Positions 37,356-46,987 of a DNA stretch of 64,000 nucleotides are shown here, piece by piece. Source of the DNA: Pseudomonadota bacterium (GTDB taxonomy: Bacteria; Pseudomonadota; Gammaproteobacteria; Burkholderiales; Burkholderiaceae_B); assembly GCA_023425645.1 (NCBI GenBank), contig JAFACG010000003.1, positions 7,416 through 71,415 on the forward strand, in the 5' to 3' direction. The position numbers and the translations under genes were made by a program. A model generated the notes under the pieces. That model saw nothing but the letters and a program-made list of their open reading frames with translations, was not told the DNA's origin and made no database searches. Positions within the stretch are counted from its first letter, which is position 1; every line of letters starts with the position of its first letter.

Positions 37356-38744
37356 GTGTCCAATACTCCCTTCTCCACCCTCCCCCTCCTGCCCGTCCTG
37401 CTGGACACCCTGCAAAGCCTGGGTTTTGAACAGATGACGCCTATTCAGGAACGGAGCCTGCCGCTCATCCTGCAAGGCCGCGACCTGATCGCGCAAGCCA
37501 AGACCGGCAGCGGCAAGACCGCGGCCTTCGGACTGAGCGTGCTGCAAACCCTCAACCCCGGCAAGCTGGCTCCACAAGCTCTGGTAATTTGCCCCACGCG
37601 CGAGCTGGCCGACCAGGTCACCGCCGAGCTGCGTCGTCTGGCCCGCCAGATTCCTAACATACGCATGCTGACTCTGTGCGGTGGTGTGCCCTCGCGCCCG
37701 CAAACAGAAGCCTTGCGCAATGGCGCTCACGTTGTTGTGGGGACGCCGGGCCGGATTCAGGACCATCTGGAGCGCGGCAACCTGGACTTGTCCGCCCTGA
37801 AAACACTGGTTCTGGACGAAGCCGACCGCATGGTGGATATGGGCTTTCATGACGATATCGTGGCCATTGCCTCGCACTGCCCGCCCCGTCGCCAAACCTT
37901 GCTGTTCTCCGCCACTTACCCGGAAAACATCCGCAACCTGAGCGCCCGCTTCCTGTACAAGCCTGCAGAAGTCAAAGTGGAAGCACTGCACGATGCCAGC
38001 CAGATCGAACAGATTTTTTACGAAGTTCACCCCGAGCAGCGCCTGTCTGCCGTGGTGACGCTACTGGAACATTTCCGCCCCGCCTCTACCCTGATTTTCT
38101 GCAATACCAAAATGCGCTGTCAGGAAGTGGTGGAGGAATTACAATCCGAAGGGATCAAGGCTCTGGCTCTGACCGGCGATCTGGAACAGCGTGATCGCGA
38201 TGAAATTCTGGTGCAGTTTTCCAACCAAAGCTGCGCCGTGCTGGTGGCCACCGATGTGGCCTCGCGCGGGCTGGATATTCAGAAACTGGGCGCTGTCATC
38301 AACGTGGATGTGACCAAGGACGCTGAAGTCCATGTGCACCGCGTCGGGCGCAGCGGCCGCGGCGATCAGAAGGGACTGGCGCTGAGTCTGTGTTCACGCG
38401 ATGAAATGCGCTGGGTCCATCTGATCGAGCAGTACCAGGGAAGCGCGCTGAAGTGGGGCAATCTGAAGACGCTGCGCCCCAAGTCCGGCCGCTCCTTGCA
38501 GGCGCCCATGACCACCTTGAACATACAAGGCGGCAAAAAGGACAAGCTGCGCCCCGGCGACCTGCTCGGCGCCCTGACCGGCGACGGCGGCCTGAGCTTC
38601 GAGCAGGTGGGCAAGATCAACATCACCGATTACAACGCCTACGTCGCCCTGGACCGCCGCATCGCCAAACAGGCTTTCGAGCGCATCTCCAACAGCAGTA
38701 TCAAGGGCCGCCGTTTCCGCATGCGCTTTCTGGAAGAGTTCTAA
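37356..38744 (+). CDS. dbpA: ATP-dependent RNA helicase DbpA
   Basis: 462 residues from the GTG at 37356 (SNTPFSTLPLLPVLLDTLQS aligns with the usual DbpA start). Motifs: Q motif MTPIQERSLP, I AKTGSGKT, Ia PTRELADQ, II LDEADRM (DEAD), III SATYPE, V TDVASRGLDI, VI HRVGRSGRG. A C-terminal RNA-binding domain (about 75 residues ending in MRFLEEF) is typical of DbpA, which targets helix 92 of 23S rRNA in 50S assembly. The gap after the tRNA operon (37199-37355) shows no clear promoter. Confidence 0.95.
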   Translation: MSNTPFSTLPLLPVLLDTLQSLGFEQMTPIQERSLPLILQGRDLIAQAKTGSGKTAAFGLSVLQTLNPGKLAPQALVICPTRELADQVTAELRRLARQIPNIRMLTLCGGVPSRPQTEALRNGAHVVVGTPGRIQDHLERGNLDLSALKTLVLDEADRMVDMGFHDDIVAIASHCPPRRQTLLFSATYPENIRNLSARFLYKPAEVKVEALHDASQIEQIFYEVHPEQRLSAVVTLLEHFRPASTLIFCNTKMRCQEVVEELQSEGIKALALTGDLEQRDRDEILVQFSNQSCAVLVATDVASRGLDIQKLGAVINVDVTKDAEVHVHRVGRSGRGDQKGLALSLCSRDEMRWVHLIEQYQGSALKWGNLKTLRPKSGRSLQAPMTTLNIQGGKKDKLRPGDLLGALTGDGGLSFEQVGKINITDYNAYVALDRRIAKQAFERISNSSIKGRRFRMRFLEEF

Positions 38745-38816
38745 GTGCCGGTATGGTTCAGAGGCTGCTTTGACTCGCTAACGGTCTCTAACGTTGAAAA
38801 AATCCATTTCAACCAT

Positions 38817-39680
38817 CTACTCATCTTTAGCCCATGTTCGATAAACTAAACTAGCAATCTGAACGAAGAGATCCTTATTAGAATTTATAGTTTCTGCGTC
38901 TGTTATAAGAAAAATCTTTTTTGGCTTGCTATTAAAAGATATCTTTGCTCCATCCAGAATCCTTTGCGCCTCTTCCGCAAGGTGCGGAGCAATTCGAAAA
39001 CCCAAAAGAGACTTATTTCTTCCTCGTTTATGAAACCAGAAGTAGTTGTTCCGCCCAACGCTAATTGAAACGTAATTTTTTAAGTAGCTCACTTGAGGCT
39101 CTTGGAAAATATGACCGACTGCGGAAAGAAGCACATCTACATTTTCAGCGGTCCACTTCGCTTTCTTATTCCAATAATCGCGATTAACCTCAATATCTTG
39201 CCCAACGGCACCGTCATCGATTTCTTCGTAAGTATCAAGAACTTTCGTAAAATGAAGCGCCTTCTGGTCACCAATGCTCACAAGAGCTACCTGAATAGCG
39301 ATGATAGGGATTGAATGGCTAAGAATGTGGATAACATTGAAAAAGCGCCGTGTGATGCTTTCCGCAACTAGAACGGCATAATGTTGGCGCTGTGGCCAAC
39401 GACGTTTTTCGTTATCCCAATACTCAATGGTGCGGATAATATGAGCCTCATCCGTTTCGCCTAACATCACCTCGACTTCATACATCGAATCGTCTTGCGG
39501 GTCTTTAAGCAGCAAGTCGAGCCGGCCACCGGAGCTCTGACGTTTTTCCTTATTCAACGCGTCCAATTCACCCAAACCAAGGACCATTGGATTACCCCAA
39601 ATTTGCTCTTGAAGCCAGTACTCGTCATAACCAGCACTTCGGATTGACATTGATTGAGCAAAAGGTATTTCTTCAACCAT
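38817..39680 (-). CDS. AT-rich nuclease-like hypothetical protein
   Basis: 287 residues, codon use and base composition clearly more A+T-rich than all neighbours, which suggests transfer. The segment SGGRLDLLLKDPQDDSMYEV followed by EVMLGETDEAHIIRTIEYWD looks like a PD-(D/E)xK nuclease core (D...ExE rather than ExK), reminiscent of NucS-type or restriction-associated nucleases. The rest, including HYAVLVAESITRRFFNVIHI and IIAIQVALVSIG, is shared with widespread hypothetical proteins that I recognise but cannot name. It stands alone downstream of dbpA and the tRNA operon. A defence or repair role is inference. Confidence 0.7.
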   Translation of the reverse strand: MVEEIPFAQSMSIRSAGYDEYWLQEQIWGNPMVLGLGELDALNKEKRQSSGGRLDLLLKDPQDDSMYEVEVMLGETDEAHIIRTIEYWDNEKRRWPQRQHYAVLVAESITRRFFNVIHILSHSIPIIAIQVALVSIGDQKALHFTKVLDTYEEIDDGAVGQDIEVNRDYWNKKAKWTAENVDVLLSAVGHIFQEPQVSYLKNYVSISVGRNNYFWFHKRGRNKSLLGFRIAPHLAEEAQRILDGAKISFNSKPKKIFLITDAETINSNKDLFVQIASLVYRTWAKDE

Positions 39681-40051
39681 CGTAATTAAAAAATAATTTA
39701 AAAAAATAAACCCGAAGGCGTACGAGATTTACTCAGAAACGTTAGGCCGGCGCGTCGGTCCCAGCTTGCGGCTCTCCCGGAACCAGCTCTGCAACCTTCC
39801 TCCTGACTCTGGTAAAGAGCGCCGGAAAACAGTCCTCGGGATACAATGGCGGCCTCGGAAAACCGGCCGGCCCAATGCCGTCCGGGGCGAATTCCCGGCA
39901 GCCTGTGCAAGAACGGCACGCTTCGCCACTCACAAGATCCAGATTCAATGATTGTACGCTTCTGTTTTCACGTCGCAAAAAGTGCTCGAACCAAATACGA
40001 ATTTATTGACACAGATGGCAGCGCCGACGTGGCCCTGAAGGAGCGTGGTTG
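39681..40051. other. Intergenic region without a supported gene
   Basis: About 370 bp. The left third is AT-rich (AATTAAAAAATAATTTAAAA near 39683), probably promoter DNA of the minus-strand gene. Short ORFs on both strands have no start signals or recognisable features. A TTGACA at about 40004-40009 may belong to the promoter of the next gene. Confidence 0.4.
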
Positions 40052-40669
40052 ATGGATACGATATTGATCCTGTTGATGGTCGCCTTGGCGTGGCAGGTGC
40101 TGCGCGTGCGTTATCAGCGCGGGCGCATCGCCTTGCTGGGACGACACCTGGCCGGCAGGCAGCTCGAGCGTCACATGGAGACGCTGACGCAGGGCTACAC
40201 GCGCGCCATCCACGAAGAGACCGAGACGCGCCAGCTGCAGGTGCTGGAGACCTACGCCCAGACCGAACGCGCCGTGGCGGCGCAGGTGCAGGCGCTGGCC
40301 GACTCCATGCAGGAGGAAAGCCTGCAAACCGCCAGCATGAGCATGCTCTCGTTCTGCGTGCCCTACGCCGAGCGTTTTCTGCCTGCGGCAATGCGGGATT
40401 TCCGCGAGCTGCTGCATATTCATGCCGCCGGCCTGCGCCACGTGGTGGACAACGAAGACGGCTGGGATCCGAAAAGCCGCGCCTATCACCTCTCGGCGGA
40501 GCTGTATCTGCTGCAGCACAGCTGCCACTGGTTCTGCAAATCGCGCACGGTGGCCGATGCGCGACTGCTGGTGCGGCACCAGGTCAATCACCAGAAAGTG
40601 CTGGAATCCGTCTCGGAGACGACCCGTTCCGCATATAGGCAATGGCTGCAGGGCGTCGGCAAGCGGTAA
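40052..40669 (+). CDS. Membrane-anchored hypothetical protein
   Basis: 205 residues from the ATG at 40052, with AAGGAG at 40038-40043. It starts with one N-terminal hydrophobic helix (TILILLMVALAWQVL), followed by a basic patch. A helical region (residues 40-110) rich in E/Q/A may be coiled coil. The C-terminal half is compact and histidine-rich (LLHIHAAGLRHVV, LQHSCHWFCKSR). I do not recognise a family. It converges with the EAL gene, 6 bp apart. Confidence 0.75.
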   Translation: MDTILILLMVALAWQVLRVRYQRGRIALLGRHLAGRQLERHMETLTQGYTRAIHEETETRQLQVLETYAQTERAVAAQVQALADSMQEESLQTASMSMLSFCVPYAERFLPAAMRDFRELLHIHAAGLRHVVDNEDGWDPKSRAYHLSAELYLLQHSCHWFCKSRTVADARLLVRHQVNHQKVLESVSETTRSAYRQWLQGVGKR

Positions 40670-40675
40670 GCCGCT

Positions 40676-41470
40676 TCACCCGGCCAGGCTGAGCGCCAGG
40701 CCGGGCCTGCCCGCTCCTGCGCCGGCCAGCCAGACATTCATGTCCGCGGCGGAAAGGGGTTTGGCAAACAAGTAACCCTGCGCATAGTCGCAGCCCGCCT
40801 GGCGAAGAAACGCCAGGTCCTCCGGCGTTTCCACGCCTTCGGCGGTGACGGCCAGCCCCCGGCGCTTGCCGGCGCGAATCGAGGCCAATACCGTGGCCGC
40901 CTGCCTGTCTTCGCGCGCCGCGCCATGAACAAAGCTGCGGTCCAGCTTCAGCTCCGAAAACGGCAATGAGCTCAGGCGGCGCATCGAACTGTAGCCGATG
41001 CCGAAGTCATCCTGGGCCAGACCGAACCCCATGGAGACCAGACGAGATGCGCCACGCAACAAGGCACGAGCAGTCAGCGTATTGGAGGACTCCAGGATCT
41101 CGAACGTAATGCAGCACGTACGCCCCTGCAGCTCCCGAACACGATTCAAAAGCCGATCGGGCAGGAAAACGTCATTCAACAGATGGGTAGGCAGATTCAC
41201 CGAGATCGGCACCTGAATACCTTGTCGGCGCCACTGCGCCTGTATGCCCAGCGCTTCCTTGAGCATGTGCATCAGCAGCGCCTCGTCCAGCCCATGATGG
41301 CTGAACCAGGGCAGGAACGAGGCGGGCGTCAGCAAGCCCAGCTCGGGATGCAGCCAGCGGGCCAAGGCCTCCGCGCCCGCCAGCCGCTGCGAATCAACCG
41401 AGACTTTGGGCTGGAACCAGGCCTGGATCTGACCGAGGTTCAATGCCTTGCGCAGGGTCATGCGGCTCAT
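40676..41470 (-). CDS. EAL-domain protein (c-di-GMP phosphodiesterase type)
   Basis: About 264 residues from the ATG at 41470; an alternative ATG at 41653 with GAGGG upstream would add about 60 low-complexity residues. Nearly the whole protein is a stand-alone EAL domain. Motifs: [12 protein letters not shown] (EAL signature), [40 protein letters not shown] and QGYLFAKPL. The glutamate, asparagine, DDFG, lysine and glutamine positions needed for catalysis are present, so hydrolysis of c-di-GMP is plausible. No sensor domain is visible. Confidence 0.88.
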   Translation of the reverse strand: MSRMTLRKALNLGQIQAWFQPKVSVDSQRLAGAEALARWLHPELGLLTPASFLPWFSHHGLDEALLMHMLKEALGIQAQWRRQGIQVPISVNLPTHLLNDVFLPDRLLNRVRELQGRTCCITFEILESSNTLTARALLRGASRLVSMGFGLAQDDFGIGYSSMRRLSSLPFSELKLDRSFVHGAAREDRQAATVLASIRAGKRRGLAVTAEGVETPEDLAFLRQAGCDYAQGYLFAKPLSAADMNVWLAGAGAGRPGLALSLAG

Positions 41471-41898
41471 TGGCAAGCCTTTGCCCCACGGCCCCGCCGC
41501 AGCGCCGCCAGGCCATGCGCGACCAAGGAACTGACGCCCTGGCGGCAGCGCGCCGACACCGTGCTCCGCCCGGCTGGACAGGCGCGCAGGCAAGCCTGCT
41601 TGGCGGCGTGATGCGCGCACCCCTGACAAATGAACATCGGCAGAAAAATACATACTCGAACCCTCGCGGGAAACAGGCGACAAGGCGGCCATGCCAAGCG
41701 CTTTCTCACGCCGCCTTCTGAACTGGAATCATAAGAACCCCGGCTGCCCAAAGGCCTGGGGATGTCCTGAAAGCACGGCGCGAATAAGGAACATTCATGG
41801 ACCATGAACTGCCCGCCTGGAACAAAGGCTAGACTTCCGGCACTCATATTCCCAGAAACCGCAGCCGCACCGTACAATACATAGTTACAGTCCGCTTT

Positions 41899-41930
41899 CA
41901 TGGGTTCCCTCACCCCATCTGCCAAAAAGG
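41899..41930 (+). ncRNA. PreQ1 class I riboswitch controlling yhhQ
   Basis: P1: ATGGG (41900-41904) pairs with CCCAT (41914-41918), enclosing the loop TTCCCTCAC. The A-rich tail AAAAAGG (41924-41930) follows. CCT in the loop (41908-41910) can pair with AGG (41928-41930), giving the H-type pseudoknot of preQ1-I. AAGG is also the Shine-Dalgarno, 7 nt before the ATG at 41938, so ligand binding would hide it: a translational off-switch. The genes behind it are a deazaguanine transporter and queC. Confidence 0.85.
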
Positions 41931-41937
41931 TCCATTC

Positions 41938-42606
41938 ATGACGATGCCTTCCGTCCCGCCGTCGCGGGTGCCGTTCTATCTTGCCCTGCTGGTCGCCTTT
42001 CACATCTTCATCGTGATCGCCAGCAATTATCTGGTGCAGCTGCCCATCGATCTCTTCGGTTTCCACAGCACCTGGGGCGCCTTCAGTTTTCCATTCGTCT
42101 TCCTGGCCACCGACCTGACGGTGCGGCTGATCGGCAAGGCCGAGGCGCGCCGCGTGATCACGCGCGCCATGATCCCGGCCCTGATCGCGTCCTACCTGGT
42201 GTCGGTGCTGTTCCATGACGGCCGTTTCAATGGTTTCCAGGCCCTGGGCGAGTTCAACAGCTTCGTGTTCCGGATCGCCCTGGCCAGCTTCGCCGCCTAT
42301 GTGCTGGGCCAGCTGATGGACGTGCAGGTGTTCGACCGCATGCGCCGCGACTACATCCAGTGGTGGGTGGCGCCGGCGGCCGCCTCCGTATTCGGCCAGG
42401 CGCTGGACACGATCGCCTTCTTCAGCATCGCCTTCTGGCGCAGCAGCAATCCTTTCATGGCCGAGCACTGGGGGGAGATCGCGCTGGTGGACTACGCCAT
42501 CAAGCTGGCCGTCAGCCTGCTGCTGTTCGTGCCCATGTACGGCGTCGCCCTGAACGCCATCATCGGCGCCATGAAGCGCCGCGACCCCATCGCCGCCAAG
42601 GCCTGA
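41938..42606 (+). CDS. yhhQ: Queuosine precursor transporter YhhQ
   Basis: 222 residues, VUT/COG1738 family. Six hydrophobic segments. Characteristic stretches are [37 protein letters not shown] (the D-L-T-x-R/E-x-x-G motif) and [17 protein letters not shown]. It imports preQ0/preQ1 (7-deazaguanine) for queuosine in tRNA. It is under the preQ1-I riboswitch and 2 bp upstream of queC. Confidence 0.95.
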   Translation: MTMPSVPPSRVPFYLALLVAFHIFIVIASNYLVQLPIDLFGFHSTWGAFSFPFVFLATDLTVRLIGKAEARRVITRAMIPALIASYLVSVLFHDGRFNGFQALGEFNSFVFRIALASFAAYVLGQLMDVQVFDRMRRDYIQWWVAPAAASVFGQALDTIAFFSIAFWRSSNPFMAEHWGEIALVDYAIKLAVSLLLFVPMYGVALNAIIGAMKRRDPIAAKA

Positions 42607-42608
42607 TC

Positions 42609-43343
42609 ATGACGGCCCGCTCTCAACGGCGCGCCCTGGTGCTGTTCTCGGGCGGCCAGGATTCGGCCACCTGCCTGGCCTGGGCCCTGCAGCGCTACAG
42701 CCAGGTCGAGACCATCGGCTTCGACTACGGCCAGCGCAACTGGGTGGAGCTGGACTGCCGCCACGTCATACGCCAGAACCTGATCGAACAGTACCCGCAT
42801 TGGGCCGCGCGCCTGGGCGAGGACCACCTGCTGGATGCCGGCGTGCTCAGCCAGCTGGGCGCCACCGCCATGACCGATGAGCTGGACTTCGCCATGCAGG
42901 CCGACGGCTTGCCCAACACTTTCGTGCCCGGCCTGAACCTGCTGTTCTTCACCCTGGCCGCCGCGCAAGCCTACCGGCGCGGGCTCGACGTGCTGGTGGG
43001 CGGCATGTCGCAGACCGACTATTCCGGCTACCCGGACTGCCGCGAGAACACGCTCAAGGCCCTGCAAATGGCCCTCAGCCTGGGCATAGACCGGCCCTTG
43101 CTGCTGGAAACGCCCCTGATGTGGCTGGACAAGGCGGACACCTGGGAACTGGCCCGGCAGCTGGGCGGCGACCCGCTGGTGGAACTGATCCGCAAGGACA
43201 CCCATACCTGCTACCTGAACCAGCGCGCCGACCTGCACGCCTGGGGCTACGGCTGCGGCCAATGCCCGGCCTGCCGGCTGCGCGCGAACGGACACCAGGA
43301 ATGGCTGGTGCGCAATTCGGCGCCCGGCTCCGCACCCGCGTAA
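42609..43343 (+). CDS. queC: 7-cyano-7-deazaguanine synthase
   Basis: 244 residues. ATP-pyrophosphatase loop [18 protein letters not shown] at the N-terminus. [18 protein letters not shown] and [15 protein letters not shown] are family motifs. The zinc cysteines are in THTCYLNQ and [15 protein letters not shown]. It converts 7-carboxy-7-deazaguanine to preQ0 in queuosine synthesis. Cotranscribed with yhhQ behind the riboswitch. It converges with the amidohydrolase gene, 10 bp apart. Confidence 0.97.
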   Translation: MTARSQRRALVLFSGGQDSATCLAWALQRYSQVETIGFDYGQRNWVELDCRHVIRQNLIEQYPHWAARLGEDHLLDAGVLSQLGATAMTDELDFAMQADGLPNTFVPGLNLLFFTLAAAQAYRRGLDVLVGGMSQTDYSGYPDCRENTLKALQMALSLGIDRPLLLETPLMWLDKADTWELARQLGGDPLVELIRKDTHTCYLNQRADLHAWGYGCGQCPACRLRANGHQEWLVRNSAPGSAPA

Positions 43344-43353
43344 GGCGCCGGCG

Positions 43354-44715
43354 CTACCGCCGCAGGCTGGGCAATGAGGGATTGCCCGCCAGCAGGCGCT
43401 CCCAGGCCTGCGCGGCTGCCTGTTCGGCGCGCTCCAGCACCTGCCCTTCGTCCAGGGTCAGTACACGGCCGTCGCGCATGATGAACTCTCCCTGCACCAT
43501 CACCGAATCCACCACGCCCGGGTCGGCGTAATGAACCAGATTGGACACGATCTGGTTGACGGGCCGCATGCGCGCATGCTCCAGGCTGACCAGCGTCAGA
43601 TCGGCCAGCTTGCCGGCTTCGACGGAGCCCAGTTCGTCCAGGCGCCCGAGCGCTCGCGCCCCATTGCGGGTGGCGCAGTCCAGAATGGCCTGCGGAGCCG
43701 GATCCGTGCCGCCGCCCGCGCTGCCGCGGTGCACCACGATGCCGAACTGCATGGCCTTGAACATGTCCTCGGTCATGTTGTCGGTGCCGAAGGCGATGTT
43801 CACGCCCTGGCGCATGGCGTGCCCCACCTTGACCTGATGCGGGCCGCGACGCGAGGAGTTGGCGGGACAATGCGCCATGTGCACGCCCTGGCGCGCCAGC
43901 ACGTCAATGTCCGCCTCGGTGCAATACGTCCAGTGGGCCGCCGTCAGGTCTTGGTCCAGCCAGCCCTGCTCCAGCAGGTAGCCCACCGGAGTGCGCCCCG
44001 ACAGCGTCTGGACCTGGGCCAGCTCGGCGCGCGACTGGGCCAGGTGGATGTTGCGCTTGAGGCCATGGCGCCGCGCCAGGGACAGCAATTGCTCCAGCAT
44101 CCACGGCGAACAATTGTCCGGCGCATGCGATGCGACCTGGCACTGCACCCGTCCGCCGCGTGCGCCATGGAAGCGCTCGATCAGCTCCTCGGTTCGCGCC
44201 AGATACTGTCGCCCCCAGTCCCGATCATAAAAGTACTGCCCGGCCGCCATCTTCATATTGTTCGCATCGGCCGCCAGCTCGCTGAACACCACCCTCAGGC
44301 CGCTGTCCACCACGGCCTGGCCATAGCTGGCCACGAAGCGGCTGGAATCGCTGACCGTGGTGGTGCCCGAGCGTATCGCCTCCAGGCTGCCCAGTTGCGC
44401 CATGGCGGCGCGCTCTTCGGGCGTCATGACGAAGGTGATCGGCCCCATGTAGCCGTAGATCACCTCGCCCGTGTAGTCCTCGATGGTGCCGCGCATCACG
44501 GTCAGCACCAGATGGGTATGGGAATTGATGAAGCCCGGAAGCAGGGCCTTGCCGCGGGCGTCGATCCGCTCCAGGCCGGGGTGACGGGCCAGGATCTGTT
44601 CGCTCGGCCCCACGGCGGCGATGCGCCCGTCCTCGACGACCACCGCGCCATCGGCCAGCACCGTTCCGGCCGCGTCGCATTGCACGACCGTCGCCCCATG
44701 AATCACACATGTCAT
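43354..44715 (-). CDS. Amidohydrolase, ATZ/TRZ (chlorohydrolase/deaminase) type, B
   Basis: 453 residues. Metal-binding pattern of the amidohydrolase superfamily: GFINSHTHLVLTVMRG (HxH), QVASHAPDN, NIHLAQSRAELAQ (His then acid) and GVNIAFGTDNMTED (Asp). The C-terminal VEAGKLADLTLV is typical of SsnA/AtzB/TrzN-like enzymes. These deaminate or dechlorinate N-heterocycles or open cyclic amides. It is the last gene of the minus-strand unit, 84 bp after the PuuE-like gene. Substrate unknown; likely an N-heterocycle. Confidence 0.9.
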   Translation of the reverse strand: MTCVIHGATVVQCDAAGTVLADGAVVVEDGRIAAVGPSEQILARHPGLERIDARGKALLPGFINSHTHLVLTVMRGTIEDYTGEVIYGYMGPITFVMTPEERAAMAQLGSLEAIRSGTTTVSDSSRFVASYGQAVVDSGLRVVFSELAADANNMKMAAGQYFYDRDWGRQYLARTEELIERFHGARGGRVQCQVASHAPDNCSPWMLEQLLSLARRHGLKRNIHLAQSRAELAQVQTLSGRTPVGYLLEQGWLDQDLTAAHWTYCTEADIDVLARQGVHMAHCPANSSRRGPHQVKVGHAMRQGVNIAFGTDNMTEDMFKAMQFGIVVHRGSAGGGTDPAPQAILDCATRNGARALGRLDELGSVEAGKLADLTLVSLEHARMRPVNQIVSNLVHYADPGVVDSVMVQGEFIMRDGRVLTLDEGQVLERAEQAAAQAWERLLAGNPSLPSLRR

Positions 44716-44799
44716 TGCCGTCTCCTTGTTGTGAGCGGGTACGCGCCGCCCTCCCCGTTCACACGGGGATACATTGATGAATCCGAATCAGGCGGGCGC

Positions 44800-45708
44800 T
44801 CAGCCCGGTGGGCGAAGCCGCATCCAGTGCCGGGCGATGTCGGCGCGCCGGCACACCCAGACCCCCGGCGTGGCGGCGACGTGGTCCAGAAAGCGTTCCA
44901 GGCCCGCGGCGCGCGCGGCGTGCCCCGCGATGCGCAGATGCAGTCCGACCGACATCATGCGCGGAGTGTGTGCGCCTTCGGCATACAGGAAGTCAAAGGC
45001 GTCCCGCAAGGCGATATAAAAATCGCTGCCCGAGGACAGGGCGCCGCGCATGAACTTGGTGTCGTTGTTGACCAGGCTGTAGGGCACGACCAGGTGAGCC
45101 TTGCCGTCCTGCCTGACCCAGTAAGGCAGGTCGTCGTTATAGGCATCGGAGTCGTACAGCAGCTCGTCATGTTCCATCACCAGGCGGCGCGTGTTCGCGC
45201 TGGGGCCATAGCGGCAATACCAGCCCTGCGCGGGCCGGCCCAGGGACTGCCGGATCAGGGCCAGCGCCTGGGCGATGCGCTCGCGTTCCTGCTCCACGCC
45301 CAGGCCCTGGTGGTGCTCCCAGCGCAGGCCGTGGGCGCAGATGTCATAGCCGCGCTCGTTGATGCGGCGGCATGCCTGCGGATGGCGGGCCAGCGCCTGG
45401 GCGCAGGCCATGACGGTCGCCGTCATGCCCCGCTCGGCCAGCAAGCGGTCCAGGCGCCAGAACCCCACCCGGCTGCCATATTCGAACATGGATTCCGCCG
45501 CCAGGTCGCGCACTCCGGCGGAACCCGCGCCTCCTTCGGTCAGGCCCGCCTCGCTGACGCCGTCGCCGTCGGGCACGGACAGCTCCGCCCCTTCCTCGAA
45601 GTTGATGCAGATGTTGAGCGCCAGCCGCGCGCCCTCGGGCCATTGTGCGGCGGGCGGCTGCGCGCCATAGCCGACGAAGTCGCGCATGGGTTCAAAGGCA
45701 GGCGGCAT
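44800..45708 (-). CDS. Polysaccharide-deacetylase-fold amidase, PuuE-like allantoinase
   Basis: 302 residues from the ATG at 45708, preceded by AAGGAG and overlapping the end of the upstream gene by 17 bp. It follows the PuuE pattern: LNICINFEEGAELSVPDGD, YGSRVGFWRLDRLL, YDICAHGLRWEHHQ, GWYCRYGPSANTRRLV, LYDSDAYNDDLPYW and MSVGLHLRIAGHAARAAGLE. PuuE hydrolyses allantoin without metal in pseudomonads. Adjacent to a ureidoglycolate lyase, it supports a ureide pathway. Confidence 0.9.
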   Translation of the reverse strand: MPPAFEPMRDFVGYGAQPPAAQWPEGARLALNICINFEEGAELSVPDGDGVSEAGLTEGGAGSAGVRDLAAESMFEYGSRVGFWRLDRLLAERGMTATVMACAQALARHPQACRRINERGYDICAHGLRWEHHQGLGVEQERERIAQALALIRQSLGRPAQGWYCRYGPSANTRRLVMEHDELLYDSDAYNDDLPYWVRQDGKAHLVVPYSLVNNDTKFMRGALSSGSDFYIALRDAFDFLYAEGAHTPRMMSVGLHLRIAGHAARAAGLERFLDHVAATPGVWVCRRADIARHWMRLRPPG

Positions 45709-46222
45709 GGCGCATCTCCTTGAGCAGTCCCTGGCGGTCGTGGATCTCCACCGGCTCGTCCAGATCCAGGAAGACGTCGTCATCGCCCTTGCCGGTCAGG
45801 TTCATGATGACGATGAAATCGGCCACGTCGTCCAGCACCGTCAGGCCGTGATGCCACACATTGCGTCGATAGCACACGCCCTGCCCCGGCCCGGCCACGA
45901 ACACCCGCAAGGACGCCCGATCCGGCTTGCCGTCGGGCAAGGCCAGACATACCACGACCAGGTGCAGGAAAGGGCGCGTGGGCAGGAAGGTCTGGGCCGA
46001 ATAAGGATGGCGCTCCAGGTGGGTGATCAGCATGGGCAGGTCCCGCCGGCGCCGCACCCGCCGCACCCACATGGCCGGCGAAGTCAGGTCGCAGGCGCGC
46101 TCGAACACTTCCGGCACATAATGCCGGCCCGGCGCATCCTCGTGCTCGATGACGCGGCCGTAGGGCTGGAACGCGCTGGCCGACAGCAACTCGACCTGGA
46201 TGGGAGAAGGTTTATCGTTCAT
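45692..46222 (-). CDS. allA: Ureidoglycolate lyase
   Basis: 176 residues, AllA family. Family segments: SAFQPYGRVIEHEDAPG, ERHPYSAQTFLPT, VFVAGPGQGVCYRRNVWHHG and ADFIVIMNLTGKGDDD. It splits ureidoglycolate into glyoxylate and urea, the last step of allantoin degradation. It overlaps the GntR gene by 11 bp upstream and the PuuE-like gene by 17 bp downstream, so the three are translationally coupled. Confidence 0.93.
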   Translation of the reverse strand: MNDKPSPIQVELLSASAFQPYGRVIEHEDAPGRHYVPEVFERACDLTSPAMWVRRVRRRRDLPMLITHLERHPYSAQTFLPTRPFLHLVVVCLALPDGKPDRASLRVFVAGPGQGVCYRRNVWHHGLTVLDDVADFIVIMNLTGKGDDDVFLDLDEPVEIHDRQGLLKEMRHAACL

Positions 46223-46886
46223 GTTGGTTGCCTACGCCAAAGGCGGCCAGAAAGCCGTCGCGGATATTGTCCAGGTGCCGCAGCACGCTGCTGTGCACCG
46301 CGGCCCGGTCGCGATCGATCATGGCCTGGACGATGGCCCGGTGCTCATCGTCGGCCTGATCGCCCCGTCCGGGAACGCGTTCGATATTGGAGACGCGGAT
46401 GCGGCGCCGGGCCTGCTCGATCATATTGGCCAGGGAACGGTTGCCGCAGAATTCAGTGATCAGATCATGCACGTCATCGCCCTTGCGCCAGCTCTCCGGC
46501 CCGCCCTGGTCCATGACCTGCGGATTGCTCAATTGGTCGAGCAAGGCCTGCAACCGCTCCTGGGGGATACGCTCGACGGCCAGCATGGCGGCCTCGGGCT
46601 CGAGCAGGCGGCGCACATACAGCAGCTCCAGCACCTCGCCCACCCCGATCTCGCGCACCACCATGGCGCCGTTGGCCAGGCGCACCAGGTAACCTTCGCC
46701 CAGCAGCCGGCTCAAGGCGCTGCGCAGGGGCGTGCGCGACACGTCCAGCGCCTCGGAAAGGCGGCGCTCGTCGAGCACGTCCCCCGGACCCAGCACGCGG
46801 TTCTCTATCCAGGCCAGGACCTCGCGATAGGTGCGTTCGGTAGCGCTCACGGGAGCAGCAGGCGCAATAGTCTTTTTTCCGTTCAC
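46212..46886 (-). CDS. GntR-family regulator (FCD type) of the ureide unit
   Basis: 224 residues from the GTG at 46886 (VNGKKTIAP); upstream in-frame ATGs (46952, 47036) are less likely. The winged helix has DVLDERRLSEALDVSRTPLR and YLVRLANGAMVVREIG. The FCD domain contains the D...H...H-type metal positions (DDVHDLITEF, DDEHRAIVQAM). It lies inside the operon it probably controls; a TTGGTATACCAA palindrome, of the type bound by FCD GntR proteins, stands in front of the first gene at 57067-57078. Confidence 0.9.
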   Translation of the reverse strand: MNGKKTIAPAAPVSATERTYREVLAWIENRVLGPGDVLDERRLSEALDVSRTPLRSALSRLLGEGYLVRLANGAMVVREIGVGEVLELLYVRRLLEPEAAMLAVERIPQERLQALLDQLSNPQVMDQGGPESWRKGDDVHDLITEFCGNRSLANMIEQARRRIRVSNIERVPGRGDQADDEHRAIVQAMIDRDRAAVHSSVLRHLDNIRDGFLAAFGVGNQHER

Positions 46887-46987
46887 TACTTTCTCTCTTG
46901 TTCTGAAGTTGCAGCTAGATCCGAGCAGGTCAGTCGCGCTATTAAACCAGTTCATCCTCCTTTTCGCCCACCGCCCGCGGCGCGCCG

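Noticed and set aside
39698..39978. Short overlapping frames upstream of the gene at 40052
   Set aside because: Several alternative frames, none with a start signal, typical composition or family resemblance.
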